Shown: positions 44,560-53,831, counted from the first letter of the stretch. The stretch: 64,000 nt of DNA from Alphaproteobacteria bacterium (GCA_019241645.1 JAFAWQ010000035.1:55922-119921); one strand, 5' to 3'. A program made the numbers and translations. The notes: generated by a model from the sequence alone, not told the origin.

Positions 44560-46272
44560 CTAGCCGAAGGTGAAAGAATACGCCTGCACGCCGGGATCAA
44601 GAAATTCGATGGTGAACGTGTGGTCACTCACAGGGCCACTTTGCCGGATCAGCTGGTAAAGGCGCTGGCCCGTGATTTTGCCGTTGCCTGACGCATCGGT
44701 GTCCATTCCGTGGGCCGCGCCTGGCGCCGCCCCATCCAGCGTAACGCGGAAGCGGATAGCGGATTTGCCGTCGAACGCGCCAAGCACAAGATGCAGGTCG
44801 CGGGCGTGAAAGCGGAAGGTGATTTTCCCGCCGGGCTTATCCAGCACTGCGGACTGCGGGCCGACGCTCCATTGGCCATCCAGTCCCCAATGGTTGCGAG
44901 CCAATGATTGCGGCGTGCGATAATCGGCGCTGCGATCTTGCGCCGCTGCTCCACCCGCGAAATTTGCGGCGCGCCCGTATCCAATATAGGTCTCGGGCGA
45001 TTGCACATCGCTGATGTCCGCTGCCGCCGCGGCGCCTTTCGCGTCCGGGTTGACGATACCGGCAGGCACGCGTGTACGGCCTGCTTCCGCGAGCAGCTGC
45101 TGGATGATGCGCTCCGACGCATCGTATTCGCCTTCGCCGAAATGATGCGCGCGGATGCGGCCCTTTGCATCGATGAAATAATGCGCCGGCCAATATTCGT
45201 TGTTGAAGGCGCGCCAAATCGCAAGATTGCTGTCCAGCGCGACCGGATATGTGACGTGCAGATCATGCACCGCGCGGCGCACATTGTCCGGATCGCGCTC
45301 GAAGGCGAACTCTGGAGCATGGACGCCGATCACCACCAGCCCGTGATCTTTGTACTTGTCCGCCCAAGCACGAACGTAGGGCAGCGCGCGCAGGCAGTTG
45401 ATGCAGGAGTAGGTCCAGAAGTCGACCAGCACGACCTTGCCGCGCAACGATTGCGGCGTTAGCGGCGGCGAGTTCAGCCAGCCTGTCGCGCCGGCGAGCG
45501 ACGGCAATTGTCCTTCGACAGGCAGGGTGCTGCCGGCCACGGCGACGGTTTTGGTGTTGTTCGCAGGCCGGACCTTGTCGATCAGCGCCTGCTCGAAATG
45601 CGACGTGTTGGCAAGCGATAGGCGCGTGAGCAGCCCGGTATCCAGACCGAGTGCAATCGCCGCAACGCCGACCAGCACGGCGACGCCGAGCGCGCGCCTT
45701 ATCCATTCTCCAGCGCCGAGCGAGCGCTTCATCGCCGCAAAGACCCGTCCGCCGATCAGCAGCGCGGCCGCCAACGACGTGGCCGCGCCCAGCGCATAGG
45801 CCAGCAGAAGCAGGGTGGTGTTGGCGCTGGCGCCGTTCAGCGCGGCGCCGGTCAGCACCGGGCCGAGGATCGGCCCGGCGCACGGTGCCCACAGCAGTCC
45901 GGTTGCCATGCCCAACAGCAGTGATGACCAAACGCCGCTGCCTCGTCCTTGTGAGAGCCTGTCGCCCAGCGCCACCAGCGGTCGCGTCAGGCGATCCGCC
46001 AGCGAACGCGACAGCAAGGTGATGCCGAAGAACGTCAGCAACACCAGCGCCGCGATGCGGCCGTACTGGTTGGCGTGCACGGCCCAGCCGCCGCCCACTG
46101 CGGCCAAGGTTGCGACCAACGCGAAGGTCAGTGCCATGCCGATGAGCAGCGGCAAACCGCTCTTCACGAAAGGCTCGTCCGATTTCGCGAACACGAACGG
46201 CAGCACCGGCAGGATGCATGGGCTGAGGATGGTAAGGACACCGCCGAGATAGGAGAGAATGAGCAGGGTCAC
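44560..46272 (-). CDS. DipZ-type cytochrome c biogenesis/thiol-redox protein (CcdA-TlpA fusion)
   Basis: A 570-residue fusion protein. N-terminal CcdA-like segment with six transmembrane helices (about residues 1-225), which moves reducing power across the inner membrane. A periplasmic thioredoxin/TlpA domain follows, with active site CINC in FWTYSCINCLRALPY near residue 295. A C-terminal beta-rich domain of about 150 residues, typical of DipZ, ends with VQAYSFTFG. The start is a GTG at 46272. Both redox cysteines are present. The downstream neighbour is the beta-helix protein. Confidence 0.88.
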   Translation of the reverse strand: MTLLILSYLGGVLTILSPCILPVLPFVFAKSDEPFVKSGLPLLIGMALTFALVATLAAVGGGWAVHANQYGRIAALVLLTFFGITLLSRSLADRLTRPLVALGDRLSQGRGSGVWSSLLLGMATGLLWAPCAGPILGPVLTGAALNGASANTTLLLLAYALGAATSLAAALLIGGRVFAAMKRSLGAGEWIRRALGVAVLVGVAAIALGLDTGLLTRLSLANTSHFEQALIDKVRPANNTKTVAVAGSTLPVEGQLPSLAGATGWLNSPPLTPQSLRGKVVLVDFWTYSCINCLRALPYVRAWADKYKDHGLVVIGVHAPEFAFERDPDNVRRAVHDLHVTYPVALDSNLAIWRAFNNEYWPAHYFIDAKGRIRAHHFGEGEYDASERIIQQLLAEAGRTRVPAGIVNPDAKGAAAAADISDVQSPETYIGYGRAANFAGGAAAQDRSADYRTPQSLARNHWGLDGQWSVGPQSAVLDKPGGKITFRFHARDLHLVLGAFDGKSAIRFRVTLDGAAPGAAHGMDTDASGNGKITGQRLYQLIRQSGPVSDHTFTIEFLDPGVQAYSFTFG

Positions 46273-46363
46273 GAATATCGCTCCACGAAATATGCGCGCG
46301 GCCGGTTCGACAGCGGGACTACGGCAGAAATATAGGTCCGGATCGGACTATTGCTCACAATCT

Positions 46364-47788
46364 CTACAGCTTCACCATGATGTGACGCGGCACCGTATAA
46401 TCCTCCAGCGCGTAGGTGCTGAGATCCTTGCCGTAGCCGGATTGCTTCAATCCGCCGTGCGGCATCTCGTTGGTCAGCATGAAGTGGCAGTTGATCCAGG
46501 TGCAGCCATAACGCAGCCGCGCGGCCGCCTGCATGCCGCGCGAGATGTCCTTCGTCCACACCGAGGAGGCCAGACCGTAGTCAGAATCGTTGGCCCAGGC
46601 GATGGCCTGTTCCACATCGGAGAAGCGGGTGACAGAGATCACCGGGCCGAACACTTCGCGGCGCACGATTTCATCCGCCTGCTCGGCGCCGGCCACGACG
46701 GTCGGCTGGTAGTAGAAGCCATCGCCCTGCGGCTGTGATCCGCCGGCGGCGATCTGGACATGCTTCGTGTCTTTGGCGCGTTCGACGAAGCCGGCCACGC
46801 GCTCGCGCTGCCGTTCCGAGATCAGCGGCCCGATTTCGTTTTCGCTGTCATCGGCCTGATTGAATTTGAGCGATGAGGCTGCGGAAGAAAGGTCTGCCAC
46901 CAGATTGTCGTACAGGCGATCGCTGGCATAGATCCGGCAGGCGGCTGTGCAATCCTGCCCCGCGTTGTAAAAGCCGAAGGTGCGTAGGCCGCTGACAACT
47001 TCGTCCAGTTCGGCGTCGTCGAACACAATCACCGGCGCCTTGCCGCCTAGCTCCAAATGCGTACGCTTCAAGGTGGCCTGTGCGGCGGCGAGCACCTTGC
47101 GGCCGGTGCCGACATCGCCGGTAAGCGAAATCATCGCCACCTGCGGATGGTTGATGAGCCGGTTGCCGACGGTTGCGCCACGTCCGGTGACGATGTTGGC
47201 GACGCCTTCCGGCAAGTGTTCGGCGAGCGTCTGCGCCAGCTTGAGCGCCGTGAGCGGCGTTTGCTCGCTCGGCTTCAGCACGATGGTGTTCCCGGCGGCG
47301 AGTGCCGGAGCCAGCTTCCACGCCGCCATCATCAGCGGATAGTTCCACGGCGCGATGGAGGCGATGACGCCGACCGGATCGCGCCGCACCATCGAAGTGT
47401 GACCGGCGAGGTATTCGCCCGCCAGCGGGCCATGCATGGTGCGCACCGCGCCGGCGAAGAACCGGAAGCAATCGACGACAGAGGGGATTTCGTCCGCCAG
47501 CACCAGATGGCGCGGCTTGCCGCAATTCAGAGATTCCAGATTGGCATAGGTTTCCGCATCACGTTCGATGGAGTCGGCGATCTTGAGCAGCGCCGCGCTG
47601 CGTTCGGCCGGCGTGGTGCGCGACCACGATTCGAACGCACGCGCGGCTGCGTCCACGGCCGCATCCACCTGCGCGTCCGACGCTTCCGGCACTTCGCCGA
47701 TGAGCTGCCCATTGCGCGGATCGACGACGCGCTCGCCCGCGCCTTGCCCGGCTTCAAATTTCCCACCGATGAATAGCTCGATGCGCAT
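46364..47788 (-). CDS. Aldehyde dehydrogenase, gamma-aminobutyraldehyde/betaine-aldehyde type
   Basis: An NAD-dependent dehydrogenase of 474 residues. The catalytic Glu is in [14 protein letters not shown] and the nucleophile Cys in [15 protein letters not shown]. The N-terminal [19 protein letters not shown] is also typical. GQDCTAACR and IPRTLHG-like context suggest the 4-aminobutyraldehyde branch of putrescine breakdown, but substrate choice is an inference from the divergent APC permease. The start at 47788 has GGGGAGGACAT upstream. A 24-bp direct repeat lies just 5' of the gene at 47820-47843. Confidence 0.85.
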   Translation of the reverse strand: MRIELFIGGKFEAGQGAGERVVDPRNGQLIGEVPEASDAQVDAAVDAAARAFESWSRTTPAERSAALLKIADSIERDAETYANLESLNCGKPRHLVLADEIPSVVDCFRFFAGAVRTMHGPLAGEYLAGHTSMVRRDPVGVIASIAPWNYPLMMAAWKLAPALAAGNTIVLKPSEQTPLTALKLAQTLAEHLPEGVANIVTGRGATVGNRLINHPQVAMISLTGDVGTGRKVLAAAQATLKRTHLELGGKAPVIVFDDAELDEVVSGLRTFGFYNAGQDCTAACRIYASDRLYDNLVADLSSAASSLKFNQADDSENEIGPLISERQRERVAGFVERAKDTKHVQIAAGGSQPQGDGFYYQPTVVAGAEQADEIVRREVFGPVISVTRFSDVEQAIAWANDSDYGLASSVWTKDISRGMQAAARLRYGCTWINCHFMLTNEMPHGGLKQSGYGKDLSTYALEDYTVPRHIMVKL

Positions 47789-47819
47789 GATGTCCTCCCC
47801 GCGCATCTTAGGTTGACCT

Positions 47820-47843
47820 ATTTGCGCAGCGCGGTCCAGAAAT
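47820..47843 (+). repeat. Direct repeat, copy 1 (upstream of small gene)
   Basis: ATTTGCGCAGCGCGGTCC followed by AGAAAT. It matches 48221-48244 in 22 of 24 bases (AG/GA transposed). The copies bracket the gene at 47865-48206. Confidence 0.8.
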
Positions 47844-47864
47844 GATGAGGAGGGAGGACATCGT

Positions 47865-48206
47865 ATGGCAAAACCGCTTAATAAGTTCGCTCTGTTCCTA
47901 TGGATACTTGCCTTTGCATTTCTGGTGGCGGATGTACCCGCTACGTTAGCGCTGCGAGATATGATTCTGAGAACAAGCTATCCCGCCGGAGTCGCGCAGG
48001 CCTCGGCGGTTTCATGGCTGAACGTCTGGTCGCAAATCAGATCAGCTGCCATTTCGTCGGCGCAATTAGCTGCCTTTGGTGTGGTAATTGAATTGCTAGA
48101 CCGCATACGTTGGAATGCTTTGCCGCCTGAGTTGCGTGTTCGCGGTCGCGGCTTTCTTTGGAATTTGAGAAACTGGCCTCATTCTGTCGAAGACAGTCGC
48201 AACTAA
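47865..48206 (+). CDS. Small two-helix membrane protein, unknown
   Basis: A 113-residue protein that begins with a hydrophobic helix ([22 protein letters not shown], residues 8-29) and has a second at about 60-78 ([20 protein letters not shown]). A basic C-terminal tail follows ([17 protein letters not shown]). Codon use and base composition look less GC-rich than the neighbours (for example ATAAGTTCGCTCTGTTCC at the start). It lies between two 24-bp direct repeats and separates the divergent dehydrogenase and permease genes. That suggests an insertion event. No function can be assigned. Confidence 0.68.
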   Translation: MAKPLNKFALFLWILAFAFLVADVPATLALRDMILRTSYPAGVAQASAVSWLNVWSQIRSAAISSAQLAAFGVVIELLDRIRWNALPPELRVRGRGFLWNLRNWPHSVEDSRN

Positions 48207-48220
48207 CATGCAATTGACGG

Positions 48221-48244
48221 ATTTGCGCGACGCGGTCCAGAAAT
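48221..48244 (+). repeat. Direct repeat, copy 2 (upstream of permease)
   Basis: ATTTGCGCGACGCGGTCC followed by AGAAAT. It is the second copy of the 24-bp repeat at 47820-47843, ending 14 bp before the permease start. Confidence 0.8.
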
Positions 48245-48258
48245 AGCGCGAGCGCGAA

Positions 48259-49740
48259 ATGGGGCAGGGGATGGACGCGACACGCAACGATGCCGACAGC
48301 GCGCAGCTCGCCGCTCTAGGCTACACCGCCAAGTTCGACCGCTCGATGAGCGTGTGGCAGAATTTCGCGCTGGGCTTCACCTATTTGTCGCCGGTGGTCG
48401 GCGTCTATTCGGTGTTCTATCTCGGGCTTTCGACCGGCGGGCCGCCAATGTTCTGGTCGTACTTCCTGGCCGGCGCCGGACAGTTTCTCGTCTGCCTTAT
48501 CTTCGGCGAGGTGGTGTCGCAATTCCCGATTTCCGGCGGGCTCTATCCGTGGGCGCGGCGGCTGGTGGGCAAGCGCTGGGCGTGGATGGCAGGCTGGATT
48601 TACGGCTGGGCGCTGTTCACAACGGTGGCTGCGGTGGCGGTCGGCGCGGGTCCGTTTCTCGCCGGCCTGCTCGGCTTCGCGGTGACGCCGGCGATCACCA
48701 CGGCGGTGGCGCTGGCAATGGTTATGGTGTCGACGCTCGTCAATCTTGCCGGAACCAAGCTGCTTGCGCGCGTGGCGATGTTTGGTTTCGTCTGCGAGAT
48801 CGCGGGTGCCATTCTGGTCGGCGGATACCTGCTGCTGTTCCATCGCCATCAACCGCTGTCGGTTGTCGTCGACACCTTCAACATTGGCGCGCCGGGTGCT
48901 TACTGGCCGTTCTTCTTCGCCGCCGCCGTGACCGGCCTTTTCACCTGCTATGGCTTCGAGGCTTGCGGCGACGTGGCGGAGGAAACGCCGAACCCCGGCC
49001 TCTCCATTCCGCGCGCCATGCGCATGACGATCTATGTCGGGATGTCCGCGGCCGCGTTCGTTTGTCTGGCGCTCATTTTGGCGCAGCCGGATATCGCTGC
49101 CGTGATCGCCGGCCGGAACACGACGCCGGTGGAGACCGTGCTGCTTACCGTGTTCGGCCCCATTGGCGCCAAGCTGGTGGTCGCGGTGGTGATGGTCTCC
49201 TTCATGTCCTGCATTCTCTCGCTTCAGGCGGCAACATCGCGCCTGGTGTTCGCGTACGCGCGTGACCGGATGATCGCCGCCAGCGACTATCTTTCCGTCA
49301 TCTCGCCGCATACTCATGTGCCGGTGCGCGCGCTGGTGCTGTCTGGCATCATTGCGGGTGCGATCGTCTGCCTCGGATACTTCTTCACGAATGCCGTTTC
49401 GACCATCGTGAACTCTGCGATCATCGGCATTTATGTCGCCTTTCAGATGATCGTGCTGGGCGCACTTATCGCACGCGCGCGCGGGTGGATACCGGCGGGA
49501 CAATTCCGGCTCGGCCCCTGGGCATGGCCCGTGAATATCATCGCGCTTGCGTATGGCGTTGGCGCGCTCGTCGATCTGTTGTGGCCGCGCACGCCGGCAG
49601 CGCCGTGGTATATCAATTACGCCATGAGCGCGACGTGGCTCGCCATTGCGGGGATTGGTGCGTTGTACATGCTGCTGGCGCGCCCCTACGATGCGGGCAC
49701 CGCGCCCGCGGGCGACGCCTGGAAACTCGCCGGCGTTTGA
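48259..49740 (+). CDS. APC-superfamily amino acid/polyamine permease
   Basis: A 493-residue inner-membrane permease with about 12 transmembrane helices. The first helix has the conserved LGFTYLSPVVGVYSVFYLGL unwound-helix region, followed by SGGLYPWARRL (the APC signature after TM2) and a long GWALFTTVAAVAVGAGPFL helix. It fits the GABA/choline/amino-acid transporter branch. A divergent aminobutyraldehyde-type dehydrogenase suggests putrescine or GABA uptake, an inference. The start could be 48259 or 48271. The outer-membrane barrel candidate follows 22 bp after the stop. Confidence 0.88.
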   Translation: MGQGMDATRNDADSAQLAALGYTAKFDRSMSVWQNFALGFTYLSPVVGVYSVFYLGLSTGGPPMFWSYFLAGAGQFLVCLIFGEVVSQFPISGGLYPWARRLVGKRWAWMAGWIYGWALFTTVAAVAVGAGPFLAGLLGFAVTPAITTAVALAMVMVSTLVNLAGTKLLARVAMFGFVCEIAGAILVGGYLLLFHRHQPLSVVVDTFNIGAPGAYWPFFFAAAVTGLFTCYGFEACGDVAEETPNPGLSIPRAMRMTIYVGMSAAAFVCLALILAQPDIAAVIAGRNTTPVETVLLTVFGPIGAKLVVAVVMVSFMSCILSLQAATSRLVFAYARDRMIAASDYLSVISPHTHVPVRALVLSGIIAGAIVCLGYFFTNAVSTIVNSAIIGIYVAFQMIVLGALIARARGWIPAGQFRLGPWAWPVNIIALAYGVGALVDLLWPRTPAAPWYINYAMSATWLAIAGIGALYMLLARPYDAGTAPAGDAWKLAGV

Positions 49741-49762
49741 TAAGTATTGGAGAATTAGATTG

Positions 49763-50500
49763 GTGCGCCCGCAGATCGTTGCGTTTGTCTGCGCCTTTTC
49801 GTTTGCCGGGGCGCCGGTCCTGGCCGGCCCGCCGTACTTGTCAGACGATCCTGAACCAACCGATTTTGAGCACTACGAGATTTATGCTTTTGCCAATGGC
49901 GGAGTGGGCGACAACGGCAGCGGCGGCGAAGCAGGTCTCGATTTCAACTACGGCGCAACACCCGATCTGCAGCTCACGGCCGTGTTGCCCGTGGGCTACG
50001 CGCGGCCAAACGGAGCGCCCGCTGCCACGCATCTTGGAAACATCGAGTTCGCAGCGAAGTACCGGGTCCTGCATCAGAGCGAGATGGGCTGGGATGTTTC
50101 GGTCTTTCCACGTCTGTTCCTTCCGGCGGGATCATCCCAGGTGGGAGAGCGCCATGTGTCGTTCCTCCTGCCGGTCTGGTTCGGAAAGGATTGGGGCGAG
50201 AAGTGGTCAACCTTCGGAGGAGGTGGCTGCGTTCTCAATCAGGGAGGCGACTCCCGCAACTTCTGTCTCGCGGGCTGGGCGATAACCTATGCGCTTTTAC
50301 CGGAGCTGGAGCTTGGAGCGGAAGTCTTCCACCAGACCGCGGATGTGAAGGGCGGCCGCGCGGCCACAATTATCGGTGGTGGCGTGAAATACGACCTAAG
50401 CGACAATTATCATCTGCTGGGCTATATCGGGCCCACCGTGCAGAACGCTGCCGAAAACAACAGATACACCTGGTATGCGTCGGCCCTGATCACGTTCTGA
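49763..50500 (+). CDS. Outer-membrane beta-barrel (transporter-like) protein
   Basis: A 245-residue protein with a signal peptide (IVAFVCAFSFAGAPVLA). Alternating aromatic and glycine-rich beta strands run throughout (DFEHYEIYAFANGG, LDFNYGATPDLQLTAVLPVGYAR, FAAKYRVL, SVFPRLFLPAG). The C-terminal strand ends in Phe (YTWYASALITF), as required for outer-membrane insertion by the Bam machinery. It resembles small transporter-like MetA-pathway barrels. The start is GTG at 49763 with GGAG upstream (TTG at 49760 also in frame). It is probably co-transcribed with the permease. Confidence 0.75.
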   Translation: MRPQIVAFVCAFSFAGAPVLAGPPYLSDDPEPTDFEHYEIYAFANGGVGDNGSGGEAGLDFNYGATPDLQLTAVLPVGYARPNGAPAATHLGNIEFAAKYRVLHQSEMGWDVSVFPRLFLPAGSSQVGERHVSFLLPVWFGKDWGEKWSTFGGGGCVLNQGGDSRNFCLAGWAITYALLPELELGAEVFHQTADVKGGRAATIIGGGVKYDLSDNYHLLGYIGPTVQNAAENNRYTWYASALITF

Positions 50501-50535
50501 CCACTGGAACCGCCGCCTGGCGCTCTCTGTTCCAA

Positions 50536-50847
50536 CTAGTCGGGATTCTTGCCTTCGGGAGCGTTCTCAAGAACCTTCCCGCTCATGGCGTCGACACCGA
50601 CCTCATATGCGGTCCCATGGCTTTGGACATCGAAGGAGTAACGCAGCCCGCTGCCGCCCTTTTCTTTCTCCAGTTCCCGGTCCGTGATTTTTCCGGGGCG
50701 CGCTTTCAACGCGATTGCCGATGCCTGCTGCATGCTAATTTTCGCGTCTTTTTCCATCTCGCTACCGCTGTATGCGATCGCGTCTGACGTAGCGATCACC
50801 ACGGTCGTAGCGAATGCTGCAATACCGGCAAGAACGAGTTTTTTCAT
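50536..50847 (-). CDS. PepSY-domain exported protein
   Basis: A 103-residue protein with a signal peptide (KKLVLAGIAAFATTVVIATSDAIA). The mature chain is a single PepSY domain: ISMQQASAIALKARPGKITDREL, then SGLRYSFDVQSHGTAYEVGVDAMSGKVLENAPE. Stand-alone PepSY proteins are periplasmic and may inhibit peptidases or sense ligands. The only clear partner is the divergent COG4705 gene. It is convergent with the outer-membrane barrel gene. Confidence 0.88.
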   Translation of the reverse strand: MKKLVLAGIAAFATTVVIATSDAIAYSGSEMEKDAKISMQQASAIALKARPGKITDRELEKEKGGSGLRYSFDVQSHGTAYEVGVDAMSGKVLENAPEGKNPD

Positions 50848-50984
50848 TTATCGGCTCCGTAAAATCTTTCTGCGCAATTTGGCTATCGGGCTATTGAGGC
50901 GACACTTTGACGACACAGAGGCGTATGGCTTAAGCGACAGCAGATAATCCACCGCAAGACGGGCAAAATGGCAGGTACGTTGGT

Positions 50985-51815
50985 ATGAGCCAATCATCTC
51001 TTGATAGTTACAGGGACGCGCACGCGGCGCTGAGCAAGGTGCCTGCTGTCACGCTCGGGTTCTGGATCGTCAAAATTCTCGCGACAACGCTCGGCGAGAC
51101 CGGTGGCGATACCGTCACCATGACGTGGCTTGGCGAAACGACGCCGGAAGCCAGCCAATCGGCGTGGCATCCCGGCTATCTTATCGGCACGGCGATTTTC
51201 GGCGTACTGCTGATCGGGCTGGTGTGGGTGCAGATCAGGGCGCGCAAGTTCAATGCCTGGCTTTACTGGGCGACGATCGTGGCTTCGACCACCGCCGGCA
51301 CGACACTTGCCGACTTCGCCACACGTTCGCTGGGCATCGGATATCCCGGCGGATCGCTGCTGCTGCTTGCCTGCGTTCTGGTTTCGCTCTTCGCCTGGTA
51401 CCGGGCTCTCGGCACCGTTGACGTAAATTCCGTGTCGGGTCCGCGCGAGGAAACCTTCTACTGGATCACGATTACCTTCTCGCAAACATTGGGGACAGCG
51501 CTCGGCGATTGGATCGCCGACGCGGGGCTGGGCTACTCCGGCGGTGCGCTGGTGTTCGGCGCGGCTCTCGCCGTGCTCGCTGCCCTCTATTTCACAACCA
51601 GTATATCGCGCGTTGGCTTGTTCTGGGCCGCCTTCATTCTCACGCGGCCGCTCGGCGCCACGGTTGGCGATTTCCTGGACAAGCCGTTCGCGGCCGGTGG
51701 CCTTGCAATGAGCCGGCCACTGGCGAGCGCGGTGCTGACGGTTTTGATTGTGGGCTGCATCCTGTTGCTGCCGCAGCGGCCTGGCGGGCATCCCGGCGCT
51801 GGTGAGCCGGCCTAA
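50985..51815 (+). CDS. COG4705-type polytopic membrane protein
   Basis: A 276-residue inner-membrane protein with about eight predicted helices. It carries a repeated motif in helix starts: TTLGETGGDT (residues 23-32), TTAGTTLADFATRS, QTLGTALGDWIADAGLGY and RPLGATVGDFLDKP, i.e. four copies of T/xLGxTxGD. This fourfold pattern is characteristic of the group annotated as uncharacterised membrane-anchored protein. Function unknown. The ATG at 50985 follows AGGTACGTTGGT. It is followed 61 bp later by the DUF3617 gene, which may be co-transcribed. Confidence 0.82.
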   Translation: MSQSSLDSYRDAHAALSKVPAVTLGFWIVKILATTLGETGGDTVTMTWLGETTPEASQSAWHPGYLIGTAIFGVLLIGLVWVQIRARKFNAWLYWATIVASTTAGTTLADFATRSLGIGYPGGSLLLLACVLVSLFAWYRALGTVDVNSVSGPREETFYWITITFSQTLGTALGDWIADAGLGYSGGALVFGAALAVLAALYFTTSISRVGLFWAAFILTRPLGATVGDFLDKPFAAGGLAMSRPLASAVLTVLIVGCILLLPQRPGGHPGAGEPA

Positions 51816-51876
51816 ATTCGTGGCAAATATCGACTCATCGCTGCGCCCGAACGGGGCGCTGAACGGGAGGAATTCC

Positions 51877-52389
51877 ATGAACGTATCGAATCGACTGTTG
51901 CTTGTGGCAGGTGGCGCCGCTGCCGCGCTGATCGCCATTCCGGCGATCGCCAGTCACGGCAAGGCCGGCCTGTGGAACGTTACAATCACCACCAACATGG
52001 GTGGTTCTGCCATGCCGGACATGTCGAAGCTGCCGCCGGAAGCGCAAGCCGCAATGCGCGCGCATGGCGTCACCATGAACGGCAACACGATGTCGGTTCA
52101 GCACTGCATGACGCAGGCCGAGGTGGACTCAAACGGTCCACCGCCGATGCACAACCAGAAAGAATGCACGATGAGCAACATGAAGGCGGGCGGCCAGTCG
52201 TTCTCTGCTGACATGACCTGCCACGGGCAGATGAACGGTACCGGCCACGTCGAATTCACCTACGACTCGGCCGATCATTACACCGGCAAGACGACGATGG
52301 TGGGAACCATGCAGGGACATCCCGTCAACACGTCGACGACGTTCGAGGGGCGCTGGACCTCGGCGGATTGTAAAGGCGTCACGCACTGA
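51877..52389 (+). CDS. DUF3617-domain exported protein
   Basis: A 170-residue protein. The signal peptide is NRLLLVAGGAAAALIAIPAIA. The mature DUF3617 begins GLWNVTITTNMGG and contains three conserved cysteines: SVQHCMTQAE, NQKECTMSNMK and ADMTCHGQ. The pattern GTGHVEFTYDSADHYTGKTT follows. An extra C-terminal cysteine (SADCKG) may pair with one of these. Function is unknown; members are periplasmic and often near metal or redox genes. The start has GGGAGGAATTCC upstream. Confidence 0.85.
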   Translation: MNVSNRLLLVAGGAAAALIAIPAIASHGKAGLWNVTITTNMGGSAMPDMSKLPPEAQAAMRAHGVTMNGNTMSVQHCMTQAEVDSNGPPPMHNQKECTMSNMKAGGQSFSADMTCHGQMNGTGHVEFTYDSADHYTGKTTMVGTMQGHPVNTSTTFEGRWTSADCKGVTH

Positions 52390-52436
52390 AGACAACGAGC
52401 GGCGATATCGAAGGGCATGCAGCATCGCTCGAGAGG

Positions 52437-53177
52437 ATGCTGCATGCTGCGGATCTCGTTGTCGTATTTACTGGCGCCGGGATTTCTACCGAATCCGGCA
52501 TTCCGGATTTCCGTTCGCCTGGCGGCATCTGGACGAAGTTCGCCCCGATAGACTTCCATGACTTCGTGCATTCCGCCAAAATGCGCCGCGAGGCGTGGCG
52601 CCGGCGCTTCGCGATGGAAGATACCTTCGGCGCGGCGCAACCCAACGCGGGCCATCTCGCCATCGCGCATCTGATCGCCACCGGCAAGGCAACCCAGGTC
52701 ATCACCCAGAACATCGACGGGCTACACCAACTTTCTGGCGTACCGGCGGATCGGGTGATCGAGCTGCACGGCAACACCCGCTATGCGAAATGCCTCGATT
52801 GCAACGCGCGCTCAGAGTTGCAAACCATCCGCGCGCATTTCGAAATGCACGGCGATGCGCCGAACTGCGCCAATTGCGGCGGACTCCTGAAAACCGCCAC
52901 CATCTCGTTCGGCCAAGCCATGCCGGAAGAGGAAATGGTCCGGGCCGAAGCCGCCACGCTGGCCTGCGATCTGTTTTTAGTGCTCGGCTCGTCGCTGGTT
53001 GTCTATCCGGCGGCAGGCTTTCCGCTGCTCGCCAAACGCCATGGCGCCAAACTTGTCATCGTCAACCGCGAGCCGACAGAGCAGGATTCGATCGCCGATC
53101 TCGTCATCCACGCCGGCATCGGCGAGACGATGCAGGCCGCTACCCCAACCCTCGGTCGATCACAGGAAGGTGTTTAG
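52437..53177 (+). CDS. cobB: NAD-dependent protein deacylase, sirtuin family
   Basis: Removes acyl groups from lysine using NAD, releasing nicotinamide. 246 residues. NAD-binding motif FTGAGISTESGIPDFRSPGG at the N-terminus, TQNIDGLHQ, catalytic His in ELHGN, and a four-Cys zinc site (CLDC about 115-118; CANC about 138-141) before the C-terminal GSSLVVYPAAGFP. No Ala-Tyr-Arg desuccinylase pattern is obvious. The start at 52437 lacks an ideal ribosome site, and no better in-frame start exists upstream. Its end overlaps the convergent gene stop by four bases. Confidence 0.9.
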   Translation: MLHAADLVVVFTGAGISTESGIPDFRSPGGIWTKFAPIDFHDFVHSAKMRREAWRRRFAMEDTFGAAQPNAGHLAIAHLIATGKATQVITQNIDGLHQLSGVPADRVIELHGNTRYAKCLDCNARSELQTIRAHFEMHGDAPNCANCGGLLKTATISFGQAMPEEEMVRAEAATLACDLFLVLGSSLVVYPAAGFPLLAKRHGAKLVIVNREPTEQDSIADLVIHAGIGETMQAATPTLGRSQEGV

Positions 53178-53761
53178 CGTTTGGCCGCGGCCGACTTCTC
53201 CTCGAACCTGATATCATCGAGCGCAAAGTCATTGCCGCCTTCCTGGACCGTGAAATCGATAAGGGAAATCGTGGCGCTGGTGTTCGCGCCAGAGTTCCAC
53301 CGCACCGTTTTTTTGTGCCAGCCTTCGTACGACTTCATTTTTCGCGGCGAACCGATGGGCTCTTCGTTGATAAACACCTGGAGAAGAGACGCCCGCAGTC
53401 CGTGCAAATGCGGATCCACCGACGTACCCCAATAACTGAAGGCATAGTTGGCGTCCGGAACCACTTGGACGGTCTCCGACCAGACAATTTTTCCGTCGTT
53501 CGGCGAACCGTCGACGATCATCATTTGGCCGGTGCCGGTCGTGTGATCGCCAAAGTCGATCCAGTTCCCCACGCAGACCTTTGCGGGGCTGCGCGAGATC
53601 ATGAAGACGCCGAACGGGCCGCAGAACCTCACATGAGCGTATTCGCTCGTGAAGCCTTTCTGTCCATGTTCAAAATCGCCATTGACGATTGTGGAAGCCG
53701 CGGCCGAACTCGCAAAGCCAGCGATTATCGCTGCAATCATCACCCGTAGAGACGTTTTCAT
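53174..53761 (-). CDS. Exported DUF642/carbohydrate-binding-like protein
   Basis: A 195-residue protein. Signal peptide (MIAAIIAGFASSAAA) then STIVNGDFEHGQKGFTSEY, the NGDFExG start of carbohydrate-binding beta-sandwich modules. Later strands (MMIVDGSPNDGKIVWSETVQV, YAFSYWGT) and the end FALDDIRFEEK, where the conserved LDDI/V segment often binds calcium, support a galactose-binding-like fold. It lacks a PEP-CTERM or other sorting tail. Two cysteines (RFCGPFG and AKVCVGN) lie early. Function unknown. It overlaps the sirtuin end convergently. Confidence 0.75.
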   Translation of the reverse strand: MKTSLRVMIAAIIAGFASSAAASTIVNGDFEHGQKGFTSEYAHVRFCGPFGVFMISRSPAKVCVGNWIDFGDHTTGTGQMMIVDGSPNDGKIVWSETVQVVPDANYAFSYWGTSVDPHLHGLRASLLQVFINEEPIGSPRKMKSYEGWHKKTVRWNSGANTSATISLIDFTVQEGGNDFALDDIRFEEKSAAAKR

Positions 53762-53831
53762 GGTAACACTCCCCGAGCAGATCAGGGTGCCGATGCTGCT
53801 CCCAATGGGGAAAAAGGACAACACCGCCAGA

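Noticed and set aside
47865..48206. Classic transposon with target-site duplication
   Set aside because: 24-bp imperfect repeats are too long for most transposon duplications and no transposase or terminal inverted repeats are present; reported only as an insertion-like gene.
48316..49503. Long minus-strand open frame across the APC permease
   Set aside because: Arg/His-rich random-looking product; the plus strand encodes a clear 12-helix permease.
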